A DNA stretch of 64,000 bases from Diphasiastrum complanatum (GCA_029204225.1 CM055101.1:62624171-62688170); one strand, 5' to 3'. Shown: positions 21,400-35,509, numbered from the stretch's first letter. Numbers and translations are program-made. Notes: generated from the sequence alone by a model not told the origin.

Positions 21400-21640
21400 C
21401 TACACAGTAACACAGACAGAAAACACTCTCCACAGCAAGCTCACATAGCAACTGTATTTCTCAAAACGAAATTACACTATACATATAGTTGTTCACTCAG
21501 GCAACCCATGCATGACCCAGGTTGTCGTTGACGGGACGCGTATCCCGTCGTGGCGAGGCCAACTGATCCTTATCCACTGATAGGACCCACAATACAGTAG
21601 CACAGTGATTCTACTTTAATTCTAACTCTCTCCCTTAAAG
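21400..21640 (-). mobile_element. Probable Copia 3' LTR/UTR, minus strand
   Basis: It lies just downstream (minus strand) of the RNase H end. A purine tract (complement of TCTCTCCCTTAAAG near 21628-21641) suggests the tract/LTR junction, but a clean TG start was not found. Confidence 0.35.
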
Positions 21641-21681
21641 TAGAGTCTACTTTATATACAGTCATATACATAACTTTAAAG

Positions 21682-22060
21682 TCAACAAACTTTAAGTACA
21701 GAAAGCTTTGATCTAAACTTATCAAACTTTTCTCCAACAAGTGGCTTAGTGAAAATATCAGCTAGTTGTTCTTCTGTGCTACAATGAACAACATGAGTTT
21801 CATGACTCAGCAGCCTCTCACGTATAAAGTGATACTGAATCTCAATGTGTTTAGTTCTCGCATGGAACACTGGATTCTTTGCTAGCTGAATGCCACTCTG
21901 ACTGTCGCTATGTAATATCGTGGGATTTTTTTACTTCATGCCAACTTCTTCCAAGATTTGTCTCAACCATATAGCTTCATGTGCTGCACTACACATTGCC
22001 TTATACTATGCCTCTGTGGTTGAAAGAGCAATTGTACGTTGCACTTTGCTATACTTCCAT
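21682..22060 (-). pseudogene. Copia RNase H, minus strand
   Basis: The minus frame contains HARTKHIEIQYHFIRERLL and EEQLADIFTKPLVGEKFDKF, with AKNPVF and the DSQSG Asp motif upstream, ending at VLKVC and a stop at 21682. This is a typical Copia RNase H C-terminus. Further upstream, AIWLRQILEE is readable after a frame change. It is fused by an internal deletion to the start of RT at about 22060. Confidence 0.88.
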
Positions 22061-22633
22061 CTGCATGGTACTTAGTCTTGTATACCCATTTGCAACCAAT
22101 GGGTTTCTTGCCAACTGGTGGTTCTACTAAGTCCCATGTGCTATGCTTAGCAACCAAATGTCATCACCTTTCGCTTCACCAAAAGTCGAAGGTTCTTTGC
22201 TTTGAATAATACTAGATAAGAGAGCATAATTTGCTTCATACCTCTCAGGCTGTGTCTTCTCTCTTGTTGATCTTCGTAGCTCTCCCTGGCTAAATGATCC
22301 TGGAAAGTCATCCATGTCGCGGCTCTCCAACAATCTCTCAAACCACTTAGGGAACTTCCTGTCAGGTGATCGGCTTCCTGGTGAAAATGTATCTCATAGT
22401 ACATCCTTCTCCTTGCGTTTGTCACCTGCAATTTCAATCCTTCTTGCACCAAAAGGTTTGTCCCTACCTCTCCAACCTATCTCTTGAGGTTGAGTAGTAG
22501 TATCATGAGATGTATCCTCATGTTCATCACTCTGAAGGTCAACGAATGGATCATCATCAGGTGGTATTCTCACTATACCATCTTTCCCACTGGATGTATC
22601 TATCTTCTCATCATCCTCGTCTTCATACATCTT
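22060..22633 (-). pseudogene. Copia integrase tail and RT start, minus strand (RT core deleted)
   Basis: On the minus strand from 22633: an acidic linker (DEDDEKIDTSSGKDG), the usual integrase-RT spacer motif RRSTREKTQPERYEANYALL, then RT motif 1, STWDLVEPPVGKKPIGCKWV followed by YKTKYHADGSI. The sequence then jumps straight to RNase H, so the RT catalytic YVDD region is missing. Two frame changes are needed to read the spacer. At 22633 it abuts an opposite-strand Gypsy fragment. Confidence 0.82.
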
Positions 22634-22639
22634 GGATTC

Positions 22640-23540
22640 ATCACCAGAATATGAGGCAATGGATTAAACAATTGCAAGAAAAAGAGGAATTAAAAGCAAC
22701 TAAAGTAGCAACCGAAGCCCATTCTTCACATGTGCCGCCTTTAAATTTACATAATCCACGAACATATGTTACTACTCAGTTGCACCATCATGAAGAACCC
22801 TTCAAGATGACAGAACTTGAAGCATCACAAACAGAAATGATCGTAAATATTCTGTCGAGCAAGATGGATATTACGTTGGGAGAATTTCTTAAGCTAGTGC
22901 CGAAAGCAAAAGAAGTATTAGTGGAAAAGTTAACTCAAATTGAGCCAACAGTCCATCCTGAGCCACTCTTTTGTATAGCATTTGAATAATCAAGTGAAGT
23001 GCTCAACGTAGAGCAACATAGGGAAGTGAGCAACAAAACATAACCCTGCCAATGCAACATAAACAGTTTGATAAAGAAGCAGCCGTGATAGATGGAGGTT
23101 TAGGAGTTAACCTGATTTCAATAAAGCTATGTGCAAAATGGGGCCTTACAAAGATAAAACCTGCAACTTTTGCCATTAAGCTAGCTAATCAAATGACAGT
23201 TCGTCCTAAGGGGATGGCAGAAGATATATCTGTGAAGATCGTCGGAGTTCAATTTTTCATTACTTTTGGAGTAATGGGCTTACCTGACGCACCAAATGTT
23301 TACCCTGTCTTATTAGGTCGTCCATGGTTATGAGTTGTGCAAGTAATTCATAACTGGGGCACCGGAAAAATCACTTTTGATAATCGTGAACGTGCAGTCA
23401 AAGTTGATCCAATCACTTGGAATATCAAGCCAGTAGTCCAAAAAGGAGTTGATGATTCATCAACAATGGATCATACATGTAATCGATATGTAAAAAAATT
23501 GGGAGTTCATTATGACTCTCAAAAGATTGTACAGTAGGCT
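22640..23540 (+). pseudogene. Gypsy gag tail and aspartic protease
   Basis: 22640-22987 is a polar, Glu/Lys-rich frame (TLGEFLKLVPKAKEVLVEKL) lying where gag-PR linkers of Athila/Tat-type elements lie. 23052-23537 holds the protease: AAVIDGGLGVNLISIKLC with Asp-Gly-Gly in place of the usual Asp-Ser/Thr-Gly. GVMGLPDAPNVYPVLLGRPW, the flap and C-terminal region, follows. A stop separates it from the continuation WGTGKITFDNRERAV. The Athila/Tat assignment is from memory of motifs. Confidence 0.7.
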
Positions 23541-23766
23541 ATATGTGTCAAAGAGATAATCAATCCGAATTGAGCGAGATTCATTTACCAAATCAAACTT
23601 TAGATACGCCAATCACTTTTCCAGTGAACATGATGAACGCAGCTTGGATATCAACCAAACCTAATACCAGTTCCGATTGAAGATGAACTCATCCATGTCA
23701 GTCATGCATTGTCTTTTTTTACGATGAAAATGCAGAATTTACAAATGAGCAGATCTTAAATCATAT

Positions 23767-24386
23767 GGATCCTACAAGGTTTGGAAACCACGATATTCCT
23801 GAAGAACCGACAATAAAACTGCCTAAAGTAGTTATATTGAAGGAATAAAAGACTGCAGGACCAATGATGAAGAAGCAAGCAAAGCAACATTACAATATTG
23901 TCTTGAAATTAGAAAAATCATCTAGAGAACCAGTTCCTAAAGTTGTACCGTCTTTATTGGATAAAGGTAAAGGAAAGATCAAGCATAATTCTTCAAGTCA
24001 GAGTTCTCGCAAACCATCAAGGAAGTCGTCACCTTCCAAGAAGACCACATCTTTTAGAAAGTCATCACTCTGCGGATCCTACAAGGTTTGGAATCCGTGA
24101 TATTCCTAAAGAATCGACAATAAAACTTCTAAAACAGTTATATTGAAGGAATAAAAGGCTGTAAGACCGATGACAAAGAAGGAAGCAAAGCAACATTACA
24201 ATATCGTCCTAAAATCAGAAAAATCATCTAGAGAATCAGTTCCTAAGGTTCTATCGCCTTTATTGGATAAAGGTAAAGGAAAGATCAAAGATTATTCTTC
24301 AAGTCAGAGTTCTCGCAAGAAATCACCATCAAGGAAGTCGTCACCTTCCAAGAAGACCACATCTTCTAAAAAGTCATCACCTCTGC
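23767..24386 (+). repeat. Tandem duplication of a Ser/Lys/Arg-rich pol linker
   Basis: Copy 1 (23767-24073, 307 bp) and copy 2 (24074-24386, 313 bp) both begin GGATCCTACAAGGTTTGGAA and end with a TCATCAC..CTCTGC junction. Each encodes KQHYNIVLK, then a basic tail of SSRK, PSRKSSPSKKTTS repeats. Neither length is a multiple of three, so the duplication itself shifts the frame. It lies between protease and RT of the Gypsy relic. Confidence 0.85.
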
Positions 24387-24479
24387 GATCGATTCTTGCC
24401 AAGAAAGCTAATCGAAGAGCCAAGGTCAATCCTTTTGAGAAAAAATAGTCAAATAAAGTACAACATGATATGCCACAAC

Positions 24480-26035
24480 ATTTCAAATGCTATACTTTGG
24501 ATGATGTTGTCATTATGTTACCGAAAGCTCATCGTGAAATAGAAGAGCAAGTACCAGAAACGAAAGAGGTTTACGATGGACCAGGTAGGACATAGCCAAT
24601 GAATCTTGCTGAACCAGGAGAACCAGAAAAGATTGTGCAAGTTGGAATGCAACTTACCCTAGAGCAGTTTCAAGCACTAAGGAAGTTCTTGGTCAAGTAT
24701 CAAGATTGTTTTGCTTGGACATACAAGGATCTAAAAGGGATTCCAACATCTGTGATTGAGCATACAATTCCCTTGATGCTTGATGCAATTCCAAAAGTCA
24801 CAAGATTCTATTGTTGTAATCCAAACATTACCGATCTTATCAAGAAAGAGCTATAGAGATTACTTGAAGACGATTTTATCTATGAGATCGAGCATACTGA
24901 ATGGGTTTCGCCAATTGTCGTCATTCTTAAGAAGAGTGGAAAGATGAGAATTTGTGTGAATCTCAAAGCTTTGAACAAAGTGACGTGAAAGGATCACTTT
25001 TTGTTACCCTTTACTGAAAGCATATTGGACTACCTTGCTAGAGCGGAAGCCTACAGTTTTTTGGATGGACTTAGTGGTTACAACCAAGTCATGATCGCAC
25101 CTGCGGATTGTCATAAAATAGCTTTTGCAATAGAATGAAAAACTTATGCTTATAAAGTTATGTTGTTTGGACTTTCTAATGCACCTAGTTAATTTCAAAG
25201 AGTCATGCAGTTCGCCTTTAAAAAGTACTTGCAGAAATTTCTTGAAATCTACTTGGATGACTTCGGAGTTCATAGTTTCGATGCAGACCATCTAAATCGT
25301 TTGGAAAAAGTATTTGAACATTGTTGCAAGCACCAAATCTCCTTAAGTGCAAAAAAATGTCAAATTTGGGTATCTCATGGAGTTGTTCTTGGACATGTGA
25401 TATCAAGACATGGCATTGCTACGGATTACTCCAAAATTAGTCATTGTGGAGCTACCGCCACCAAGAACAATTTGAGGAGTATACATCTTTATGGGTCATG
25501 CAAATTACTATCGGATATTTCTTTTTTCTTTTTGCGAATTTAGCATGAGCTATATACAAGTTGACCATTTTGCCTATTTGGACGAATGAAGTGCTGGAAG
25601 CATTTGAAAGATTGAAAAAAGCTTTTGCTTATACACCAATTTTACGAGCTCCAAATTAGACAATATAGTTTCATGTTCATACTGATGCATCAAATTATGC
25701 TATTGGATCAGTTTTAATGTAGCCAGGTGAATACAAGAAGGACTATCCCATCAGATTTGCAAGTCAACAACAGATCCTGAGAAGAACTATTCGACAACAA
25801 AATGAGAAGAGTTGGCCATGGTTTTTTCTGTTAAGAAATTTCAACATTATCTAGTGGCAACGCATTTTGCATTATACTGATCACCAACCGTTGCTTTATT
25901 TGGTGACTAGACATGCAACACGAGACGTATTGCGAGATGGCTACTTTTATTGACCGAATTTGATTATCGAGTTGCGGTTTAAAGAAGTAAACAACATTAT
26001 CTTGCTGACCATGTTTTAGATTGTTATCTAAATAT
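24480..26035 (+). pseudogene. Gypsy reverse transcriptase and RNase H (no integrase)
   Basis: 24599-24856 leads into RT with FAWTYKDLKGIPTSVIEHTI. Then WVSPIVVILKKSGKMRICVN, AYSFLDGLSGYNQVMIAPAD and LFGLSNAPS follow, and the catalytic box YLDDFG at 25250-25267. RNase H follows (HTDASNYAIGSVLM, 25670-25720) and decays by 26035. Stops and frame changes occur at 24854, 24986, 25136, 25190 and later. The domain order PR-RT-RH is Ty3/Gypsy. Integrase should follow but the sequence switches to a minus-strand Copia relic. Confidence 0.85.
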
Positions 26036-26680
26036 TCCCACTAGTGGCGCAGAATTCCTTTGAATCCATTGGCCGCAATTATAATGGCTTGGGCTACAAA
26101 AAAACCTTTGATTGACAACTTCTTTGATGGAAAACAGGTAGATTCTACAATCTCTACTTGAAGAGAAAAACACTACCATTATTTCTATCATTGAAATAGG
26201 ATAATCTTTGGTCCTTACATTGGAATGATCATGCTCAAAGCATGTGGACCCAAAGATTTCAAATGTAAATGATGTTTTATCTTTTATGACACTATTCAAA
26301 TTATTACAAAAATAGTAATCCAATGAAATTGCTTTATCAACAACAATTGGAGATTTGAAAGCATCAATTTTCATTGTCTTGTCATACAAAGTACTAAACA
26401 TCATAGATCTTAAAGATAAGCAACAAGTCACTCCATGTCTATAATCCTATCCAAAAGTTATTCAAAGATAGTAGACTCTCCAATGCTCACCATCCTTGCA
26501 AGATGCACACTTGAATGGACAATTTGCATGCAATTTGATGACTCGGCCATTGTCATTGAGGACTCCCTTGGAACTCTCATGCTTTGAGGCTAATCCTCAA
26601 GATCTTCCTCCTTTTGATGCTCCTCCTCAATGCGAGCAAGATCCCAATCTCCTCCTTTGACAAGCTCATTCTTTCAAAAG
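26036..26680 (-). other. Copia-associated remnant, weak coding signal
   Basis: The minus frame 26431-26024 is open for 135 codons but matches nothing I recognise. Upstream, KLHANCPFKCASC and HWRVYYL are readable. Probably decayed Copia internal sequence. Confidence 0.3.
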
Positions 26681-26994
26681 CAACACTAGCTTACAACTTA
26701 AACAATCTTCCATGTTTAAATCCCTTTGCAATGCAAACATCATTCTTCAAGATGAGACAAACACCATGCTTAAAGTGGACATCCAAACCACTTTCGAAGA
26801 GTAGACCAACACTAAGCATATTCTTGGTATCTAGCTAACTCCTGTGCACCTAGAGGTTCATCTTCATCTTCAATCAAGAACTCATGAAGGTCTTGGAGCA
26901 CCAAGAGTGACTCCATCCTAACCTTCCAAATAGCATAATTTGTAGAATTCAATCTCTCACTAGCTTCTAGAAGGTATGCTCCAACAAATCCCAT
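26680..26994 (-). pseudogene. Copia gag start fused to protease tail, minus strand
   Basis: The ATG at 26994 gives MGFVGAYLLEASERLNSTNY then AIWKVRMESLL, the Copia gag N-terminus, similar to the plus-strand gag at 2624. After about 60 codons it changes to KNMLSVGLLFESGLDVHFKH with AKGFKHGRLFKL, the C-terminal part of a Copia protease/pre-integrase segment. The zinc knuckle and catalytic DSG region between them are deleted. PBS and LTR follow at 27787-28370 in the right order for a minus-strand element. Confidence 0.75.
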
Positions 26995-27038
26995 CTTACT
27001 AGTGACTTCTACAAACAAGAAATATATTTGATTGACTT

Positions 27039-27363
27039 GAAACTCAAAAAGGTCTCACACTTGCAGTGTTTCACTCAAATTTGATTTCGAATCCAACAAA
27101 TGGACTTATAATCACAGTTTTATCACTCCCTCACAAAGCTGGAATGAAGATAAGATGAAGTGAAAACTACTTTCAAACAAATCTTGCCAAGAAATGGATT
27201 TGATTGTCTCTAGAAACTCACCAAGGTCTCTCTCTTGTAGTGTTTCACTCAAATTAGACTTCTAATCCAACAAATGGACTTATGATCTCAGTTCTAGCAC
27301 TCCCTCAAAAAGTTGGAATGAAGATAAGATGATGTGAAATCTACTTACAATCAAATCTTGCCA
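27039..27363 (-). repeat. Two tandem copies of a ~174-bp unit in the Copia leader
   Basis: 27039-27212 and 27213-27363 share GGTCTC-CTTG-AGTGTTTC, CAACAAATGGACTTAT and TGGAATGAAGATAAGATGA in the same order with scattered differences. The repeat lies between PBS and gag, so it is untranslated leader of the minus-strand element. Confidence 0.75.
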
Positions 27364-27786
27364 ATTTTGGCTATTTTTGGACAAAAAAATGACTTAATGT
27401 CTTTCACACTTTTTGATGTACTTTCAAGACCTGTAAAACAAGTTTAGAGGACCTGATTTCAGCCTAGATTAATTACATCTCATGACCCAAAGTCAAATCT
27501 AATAAATGGCGCTCAATCTTGGTAGCTTATCCTAAGATTTCCACCAAAAATTACATCAAAAGCTCACAAATTGAATTTCTTTGGATCAAATGAATACCAT
27601 GCATTAAATGCAGGTTCAGAGGTGCCCACACATGTGGACAGTATGGATTTGGACCCCTACCAAGTTTGGGATCAAATCTCCTCACCAAAATCAAGATTCT
27701 AGCTTGCCCTCTCAATACTAGTTTTTAGCACCAAAACTTGCTAAAAATGGATTTGCATTAGATCAATGGCTTATGCTCTTGTACTT

Positions 27787-27799
27787 GTATCTGATACCA
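27787..27799 (-). promoter_or_regulatory. Copia primer-binding site, minus strand
   Basis: The minus strand reads TGGTATCAGATAC directly after an LTR end ...CTTTCACA. It is close to the TGGTATCAGAGC consensus. Confidence 0.8.
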
Positions 27800-28370
27800 T
27801 GTGAAAGTACTATACTTTAGGACCATAAATAGATCTACAAAAGATCCACAAGAGTGATTGGATGCTTGGTTAACAATCTATAAAAAAAACTAGACACAAA
27901 ATAGTTGATCTAGATTGGCAATTTGACAAACAACAAGCATTAACAATCAAAAGCATTGATCAACATTGAAATCCGAGCCCACACGTGTGTACTACAGGCT
28001 ATAGTACGGCCTTCAACCTGAGAAACAAGTAGAAATTGATTTGGTTTCATTTGGATCACAAAAACTCAATGTACATAGTGAACTAGCTTGAGATTGCCAA
28101 TGAGCTCCAAAAATATTCTATCTTCTCACTATGGGAGCTTGGAATACATAGCAAATTCGACTTCCTTCTGAAGTTAGGTGGATTTCTAACATGTAATAAG
28201 GAAGTTAACTCACTCTTCTTGCCCTAAAATGAAACCCTGCCAAATTTTCACCTTAAACTTAGGTGTAGGTCCTATAAAGTAGGGATGACCACCAAATAGA
28301 CATGACCAACTCTCTTGACTTGACCTAACCTACATTAGGAGTGGGTTGCCACGTGTCATCTTGTCCTCAC
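27800..28370 (-). mobile_element. 5' LTR of the minus-strand Copia relic (right end approximate)
   Basis: The plus strand starts TGTGAAAGTACTATAC beside the PBS. The other end is placed at TCCTCACA near 28370 because of a CA end and partial symmetry, not proven. No second LTR of this family was found. Confidence 0.5.
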
Positions 28371-28408
28371 ATGTGTGGAATCCACTTATGTACATAATTT
28401 ACATTATA

Positions 28409-28702
28409 CTACATGGTTTTTGACCAAGCTAGATTTGCCAATTTTTGGCAATTCTTCACAGTTGGTAGCCTGAAACATTCAGCAATATCTTCTTTATTCA
28501 GCTCAATGACTCTGCGACGCACTATAAAATAACACACACTTCCTCTGATTTTGACATTGTCTGCCATCTCATTGCAAACTTCAATAAGCAAGAGCAAATT
28601 GTCTTTGTATTTAATTGTCTTGAGCTTGAACAATTCCACTCCAACTCTCCATTTTTCATACGAGATTTCGTCTCTAGTCTTCCATACTCTGGTGGATGCC
28701 AT
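28409..28702 (-). CDS. Small unidentified ORF, possibly retroelement gag-like
   Basis: ATG at 28702, 97 codons, a stop-to-start intact frame: a basic, polar N-terminus (MASTRVWKTRDEISYEKWRV), then VKIRGSVCYFIVRRRVIELN and KEDIAECFRLPT. The last part resembles the beta-strand plus ING-FLGLP pattern of N-terminal domains in plant retroelement or putative plant transposon proteins. I cannot name the family. It lies downstream of the minus-strand Gypsy pol and upstream of a Copia LTR, so a transposon origin is likely. Confidence 0.35.
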   Translation of the reverse strand: MASTRVWKTRDEISYEKWRVGVELFKLKTIKYKDNLLLLIEVCNEMADNVKIRGSVCYFIVRRRVIELNKEDIAECFRLPTVKNCQKLANLAWSKTM

Positions 28703-29371
28703 TTCGTTTGTAGAATAGAAAATTTCACAATAAAATCAGGAAATCAAGGAGTCAGAAAATCGCTCGCAGAATACGATGTGGCGAAGTAGCTAAGACGGAA
28801 GTGAAAAGTGACTGATATGACAAGTAAAAGAGACATAAATCACTCTTAAATTGGACGTCAGCCAAGGACAGTGGATATTACCGTTGTAATAATCGCTAGA
28901 AAAATTAATAGTGGGTGTACGCCAACCGTTTATTTGAAAAATATGAAGGATCGATTTATTTCAAAGGGTCGAAATTATCATGGATTGAAATTTTCAGAGC
29001 ACACTCGACCTTGGATCGAATCGGATTGAGTCAAATTTTTTTTTGAGCAAGTTCGACCCAGGGTCGAATCTCGGATCGGATCGAATATTTTTGATCCAAT
29101 AAGAATTCGATAGTTATGAATCTTAAGGACATGCTTTCGACCTTAACATATAAATCTAGAAAAAAATAAAACCTGTAAAATGTCTCTCCTCCCTCTCAAA
29201 TAAGGAAATGTCCTCATTGACTGAGGAGATGGTATATATAGAAAAATAAAAGTAAAAATAAAAGTAAAAATAAATAAAAATAAATAAAAATAAATAAAAA
29301 TAAGCATTCTCTTGGAAAAACATGGATCAAAAAATTGCTTACGTAAAACCAAGAGATTATTTGTAAACCAC
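28703..29371. other. Unassigned, Gypsy 3' region
   Basis: Contains TCGA/GATCGAA-rich words, including the palindrome TTCGACCCAGGGTCGAA at 29052-29068, and a low-complexity AAATAAAAATAAAT run at 29250-29305. Likely the 3' UTR or LTR of the minus-strand Gypsy relic. Confidence 0.35.
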
Positions 29372-31490
29372 CTATGATGGTTGATTATATTTCTTGATAC
29401 GAGAGCCATTCACTCTTGTATTAAGGAAATTCCCTTCAAGATCAGCTAGCTGAATTGAATTACTAGAAAATACTTCAATGACTTTGTATGGCCCCATCCA
29501 TCTTGTATGTAATTTTTCAGGAAATTTTAATATGTCTATTGTCATATTAAAGTGCCAAATCACTAGCTTTAAGAGAAATTTTCTTCAAACGTGTATCATA
29601 ATGTTCCTTCCTCTTTTTTCTGTACCATTATTGTTTCCTGCAAGGCACATAATCGATCTTCTTCCAATCGAGATATCTGATGCAGTCTTTCATCAATATA
29701 TTATGTGATTCTTCATTATCTGCATGTTGAATTCAATATGTTGGAATCTCGAATTCAATTGGGAGTATTGGGTACATTCCATAAACTAAATAATATGGAG
29801 TCTTTTTAGTTGTAATTTTTTTAGTGTTCTGATATGCCCAAAGAACTGTTGGTATTTTCATATCCCAATCAGTAGAATGCTGATCTGTGATTTTATTCAA
29901 TATTCTACATAAAATACCATTTGCTCATTCAGTCAATCCATTTGCTTTAGGATTATATGCAGTTGTCCTTCTATGAATAATCATATAATGCTTCAGTAAT
30001 TCTACAATAGTATTATTAATAAAATGAATTCCTCTGTCACTGACGAGTTCTAAATGACAGCCATATCTTGTGATTCTATTAGCAAAAAGAAAATTGACAA
30101 CAATCTTCGCATCATTTTTCTTCGTAGGCTTAGTTTCCACCATTTTCATGCAATAATCTGTTGCTATCAATATGTATCAGTTTTTTCTGTGTCTTGTAGC
30201 TGGCATAATTGGCCTCACAAAATCAATACCCCATTTTTCAAATGGTGCCAGTGGTAAGACTGGTACCAATGGCCAATTAGTCGATCTTGTTGGTTTACCC
30301 ATTATCTCACACGTATCACAGTTTAGAATAAACTTATGCAAATCTCTATACATAGTAGGCCACCAATATTTGCCATTCATGGTTTTCCAAACTGTGTTCT
30401 TCAATGCATAGTGTCCTCCAACTTTTTCTTCATGAAAAGACTTCATTACTAGTGTTTGCCAAGTCGGATTTCCACTGTATAATCAAATTCTAATAGTAGA
30501 AGAATCCACCGAGCTATTTGATCTGATAAGTCTGGTTTATTGACTAGATATTCTACTGCATAATGGTCTACATGAAATGTAAATGCATAACTTAATAAAT
30601 AATGTCGAAACTTTTTTATTGAATAAATCATTTCCAAAGTCTCTCTCTCTCAGTAGCAGAGTAATTCTTTTTCTAATGCAGATAATTGTCTACCTGCATA
30701 ATATATAGGATAATCTTTCTTTTCATCAGTTTTATGACTCATAATGCTCCCAATTGCAAAGGAAGAAGTGTCCAACAGTAGACATGGAATTTCTTGGTCC
30801 AATCGGGGGGCCGTAAGATTGGAGTAGTTTTCAACTTAAATTTCAGTCCTTCAAAATACTTTTGACGATCTGGACTCCATTCATATGTAACATCTTTCTT
30901 TAGTAACTTATTCAAAGGGGCTGCTATCATAGCATAATCTCGTACAATTTTATAATAGCCCAAATGGCCAAGAAAACCTCTCAACTCCCTCAGATTATTC
31001 AGGGGTAAGAGTGCATCAATCACTTTGACCTTGTCTTGATCAACTTCAATACATCGTTTTGATATTCGATGGCCCAACAAAATGCCTTCAGTCCTCCCAA
31101 AATAGCTTTTCTTAGGATGTAAAGATATAGATGTTTCCCTGCATCTTTGTAATGTTTGTTGGAGCTTCTCCAACTATTCTTTATGCGAACTAGAAATACA
31201 TAAATCAATTCTATTGTATTTCAAGAAATTTCCTCAAAAAGTCTTGGAATATTATTGTCATCATTCTTTGAACGTAGCAGGTGCGTTGCAAAGTCCGAAT
31301 GACATTCTATTGTAAGCATTGGTACCCCAATCCGTTGTAAAGGTTGTTTTACTTCGATCTTCTGGTCTGATTTGAACTTGATAGTAACCAGAAAAACCGT
31401 CCAAAAACTATATCTTTCATAACCATCAACTTTATCCAATATAATATCCGTAAAGGGTAAAAGATGATAATCATTCTTCGTTGCCGCATT
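29372..31490 (-). pseudogene. Gypsy pol: RT, RNase H and integrase, minus strand
   Basis: Read right to left. RT pieces (KVDGYERYSF, about 31430) give way to RT end/connection LRELRGFLGHLGYYKIVRDY with LNKLLKKDVTYEWSP (31173-30739). RNase H IKKFRHYLLSYAFTFHVDHY follows (30637-30449). Next is the integrase zinc domain HEEKVGGHYALK...CDTCEIMGK with its HHCC ligands (30446-30300). The integrase core has MIATDYCMKMVETKP, LVSDRGIHFIN and TAYNPKANGLTE (30170-29925), and the C-terminal RWMGPYKVIEVFSSNSIQLA is at 29520. Several frame changes and stops occur. Motif style suggests the Athila/Tat side of Ty3/Gypsy, like the plus-strand relic at 22.6-26 kb. Confidence 0.88.
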
Positions 31491-33510
<2,020 letters not shown>

Positions 33511-33514
33511 TCAC

Positions 33515-34060
33515 ATGCCCTTTGATGTTGAGTTTCCATCCTCCAATAAGTGTTGAGTTGGTGAGAATTTTTCTGCCTCTTCATGAGCTCATGAGTTCAA
33601 TTATAATCATTGCACCAATAAGTACATACAAGAGAGAGAAAAAAACATGCTCAATTTTCTTTTCACAAGCTTTAATTGACAACTTCGAACATGAGAAACA
33701 TTGATGCCTTTGATTGAGTTTCATCCTCATAAGCATTTTCTATATGAAAGATATTGAGTCTCTCAATACCTTTAAGTGATTGTCTCCCATTAGATGATGT
33801 GTTGGAGAAGGCCTTGTTTCCTTTCCTCAAGGTCATGCATCATGAGCTAAATTAAGTGAACCTCTTGATGTCTTTCATGTGATTTTTATCCTCATGAAGA
33901 ACCATAAGTACTTCCTATTTTAAAAATATTTTCACAATACATTAGAGTGATTGTCCCCCAATATGTGATAAGTAGGTGAAGGCCTCCTTTTCTTTCCTTG
34001 AGTTCAATGATTATGATTCTTGAGTTAAACCACATAAATGGGACTCATTGTTTTGAAGGA
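33515..34060 (+). repeat. Diverged tandem repeat, about 175-bp period
   Basis: TGATTGTCTCCCATTAGATGATG (about 33777) and TGATTGTCCCCCAATATGTGATA (about 33951) start aligned blocks with GAAGGCCT...TTTCCTT and CATGA/GATTATGA words. A weaker third copy lies near 33540. No coding signal. Confidence 0.45.
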
Positions 34061-34443
34061 AGACATGAATGTAAAAGGAAAAATCACAATAGCTTGACAA
34101 TGATTGTTTTGTTGCTATTGTTGTAACCATGCATTGATTGTACTAGCATTAATTTGTACAAATGTACATGGCACATCACGTAACAAGCTGGGGGGCCTAA
34201 TCATGGAGCTCAAGCTCCAAGATGCCAATGACTCAAGGAGCATGGTTTGAGCTTGCAAGTTGCACTAGAGTAGTCGGAAGTGCATTAGCACTCTTGCCCA
34301 ACACCATATTGGTCTTGATAGTGTATGTAATGGTTTTGATAGAGTGAGTGCACTGATGTTGAGGAAGCGCATTAGCACTCTTGCCCAAAGTTCAATCCTA
34401 TCGTGGTGTTAAGAGAGTGCACCAGTCTTGAGAGAGAGATCGG
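34061..34443. other. Spacer with a short direct repeat
   Basis: GCATTAGCACTCTTGCCCAA occurs twice (about 34282 and 34367). Otherwise unassigned. Confidence 0.35.
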
Positions 34444-34622
34444 TTTTTTTTTGGCATACATGATTAAGCAACTAGTGGTTGTTATATACAACATATATAC
34501 AACCTCGTAATGCCATTTATGGAGCTAAGCTCCTTAGATGTCACCACATAGTGGTCAGGATTTGAGCCTACACCTTTCCGGTGGCAGTCAACAACTCTAC
34601 CCATGCACCCACTACGATAGAC
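34444..34622 (-). mobile_element. tRNA-derived SINE, copy 1 (minus strand)
   Basis: Same order of blocks as the SINE at 36158-36325. The minus strand reads ATGGGTAGAGTTGTTGACTG (A-box-like), GGCTCAAATCC (B-box-like), a body ending GTTGTATATATGTTGTATA, and an A-rich tail (T run at 34444-34452 on plus). It is diverged from copy 2. A TG/GA microsatellite begins directly beside its 5' end. Confidence 0.7.
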
Positions 34623-35285
<663 letters not shown>

Positions 35286-35509
35286 TCAAAAGAAACATCA
35301 AAGTCCATACTCCAAGAGCCAATTGACTTCCATTAAATTATAGTCAATTTTTGCCAAAAATCCATCATCTAACACCAAAAAGACAAGAGTTGTTAGTAAA
35401 GTGTTGATAAGGAAAGTCTAAACTCTAGAGTTGGAGAAGAGGGCAAGAAAACATAGGCCAATGTGAGAAAACTGGAGTCTTGAGGAAAAGGACACCCATT
35501 TCTACTATC

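Noticed and set aside
22510-22640. Start of a plus-strand ORF at 22510
   Set aside because: The first 40 codons are antisense to the Copia integrase tail; real Gypsy coding begins only after the junction at about 22640.
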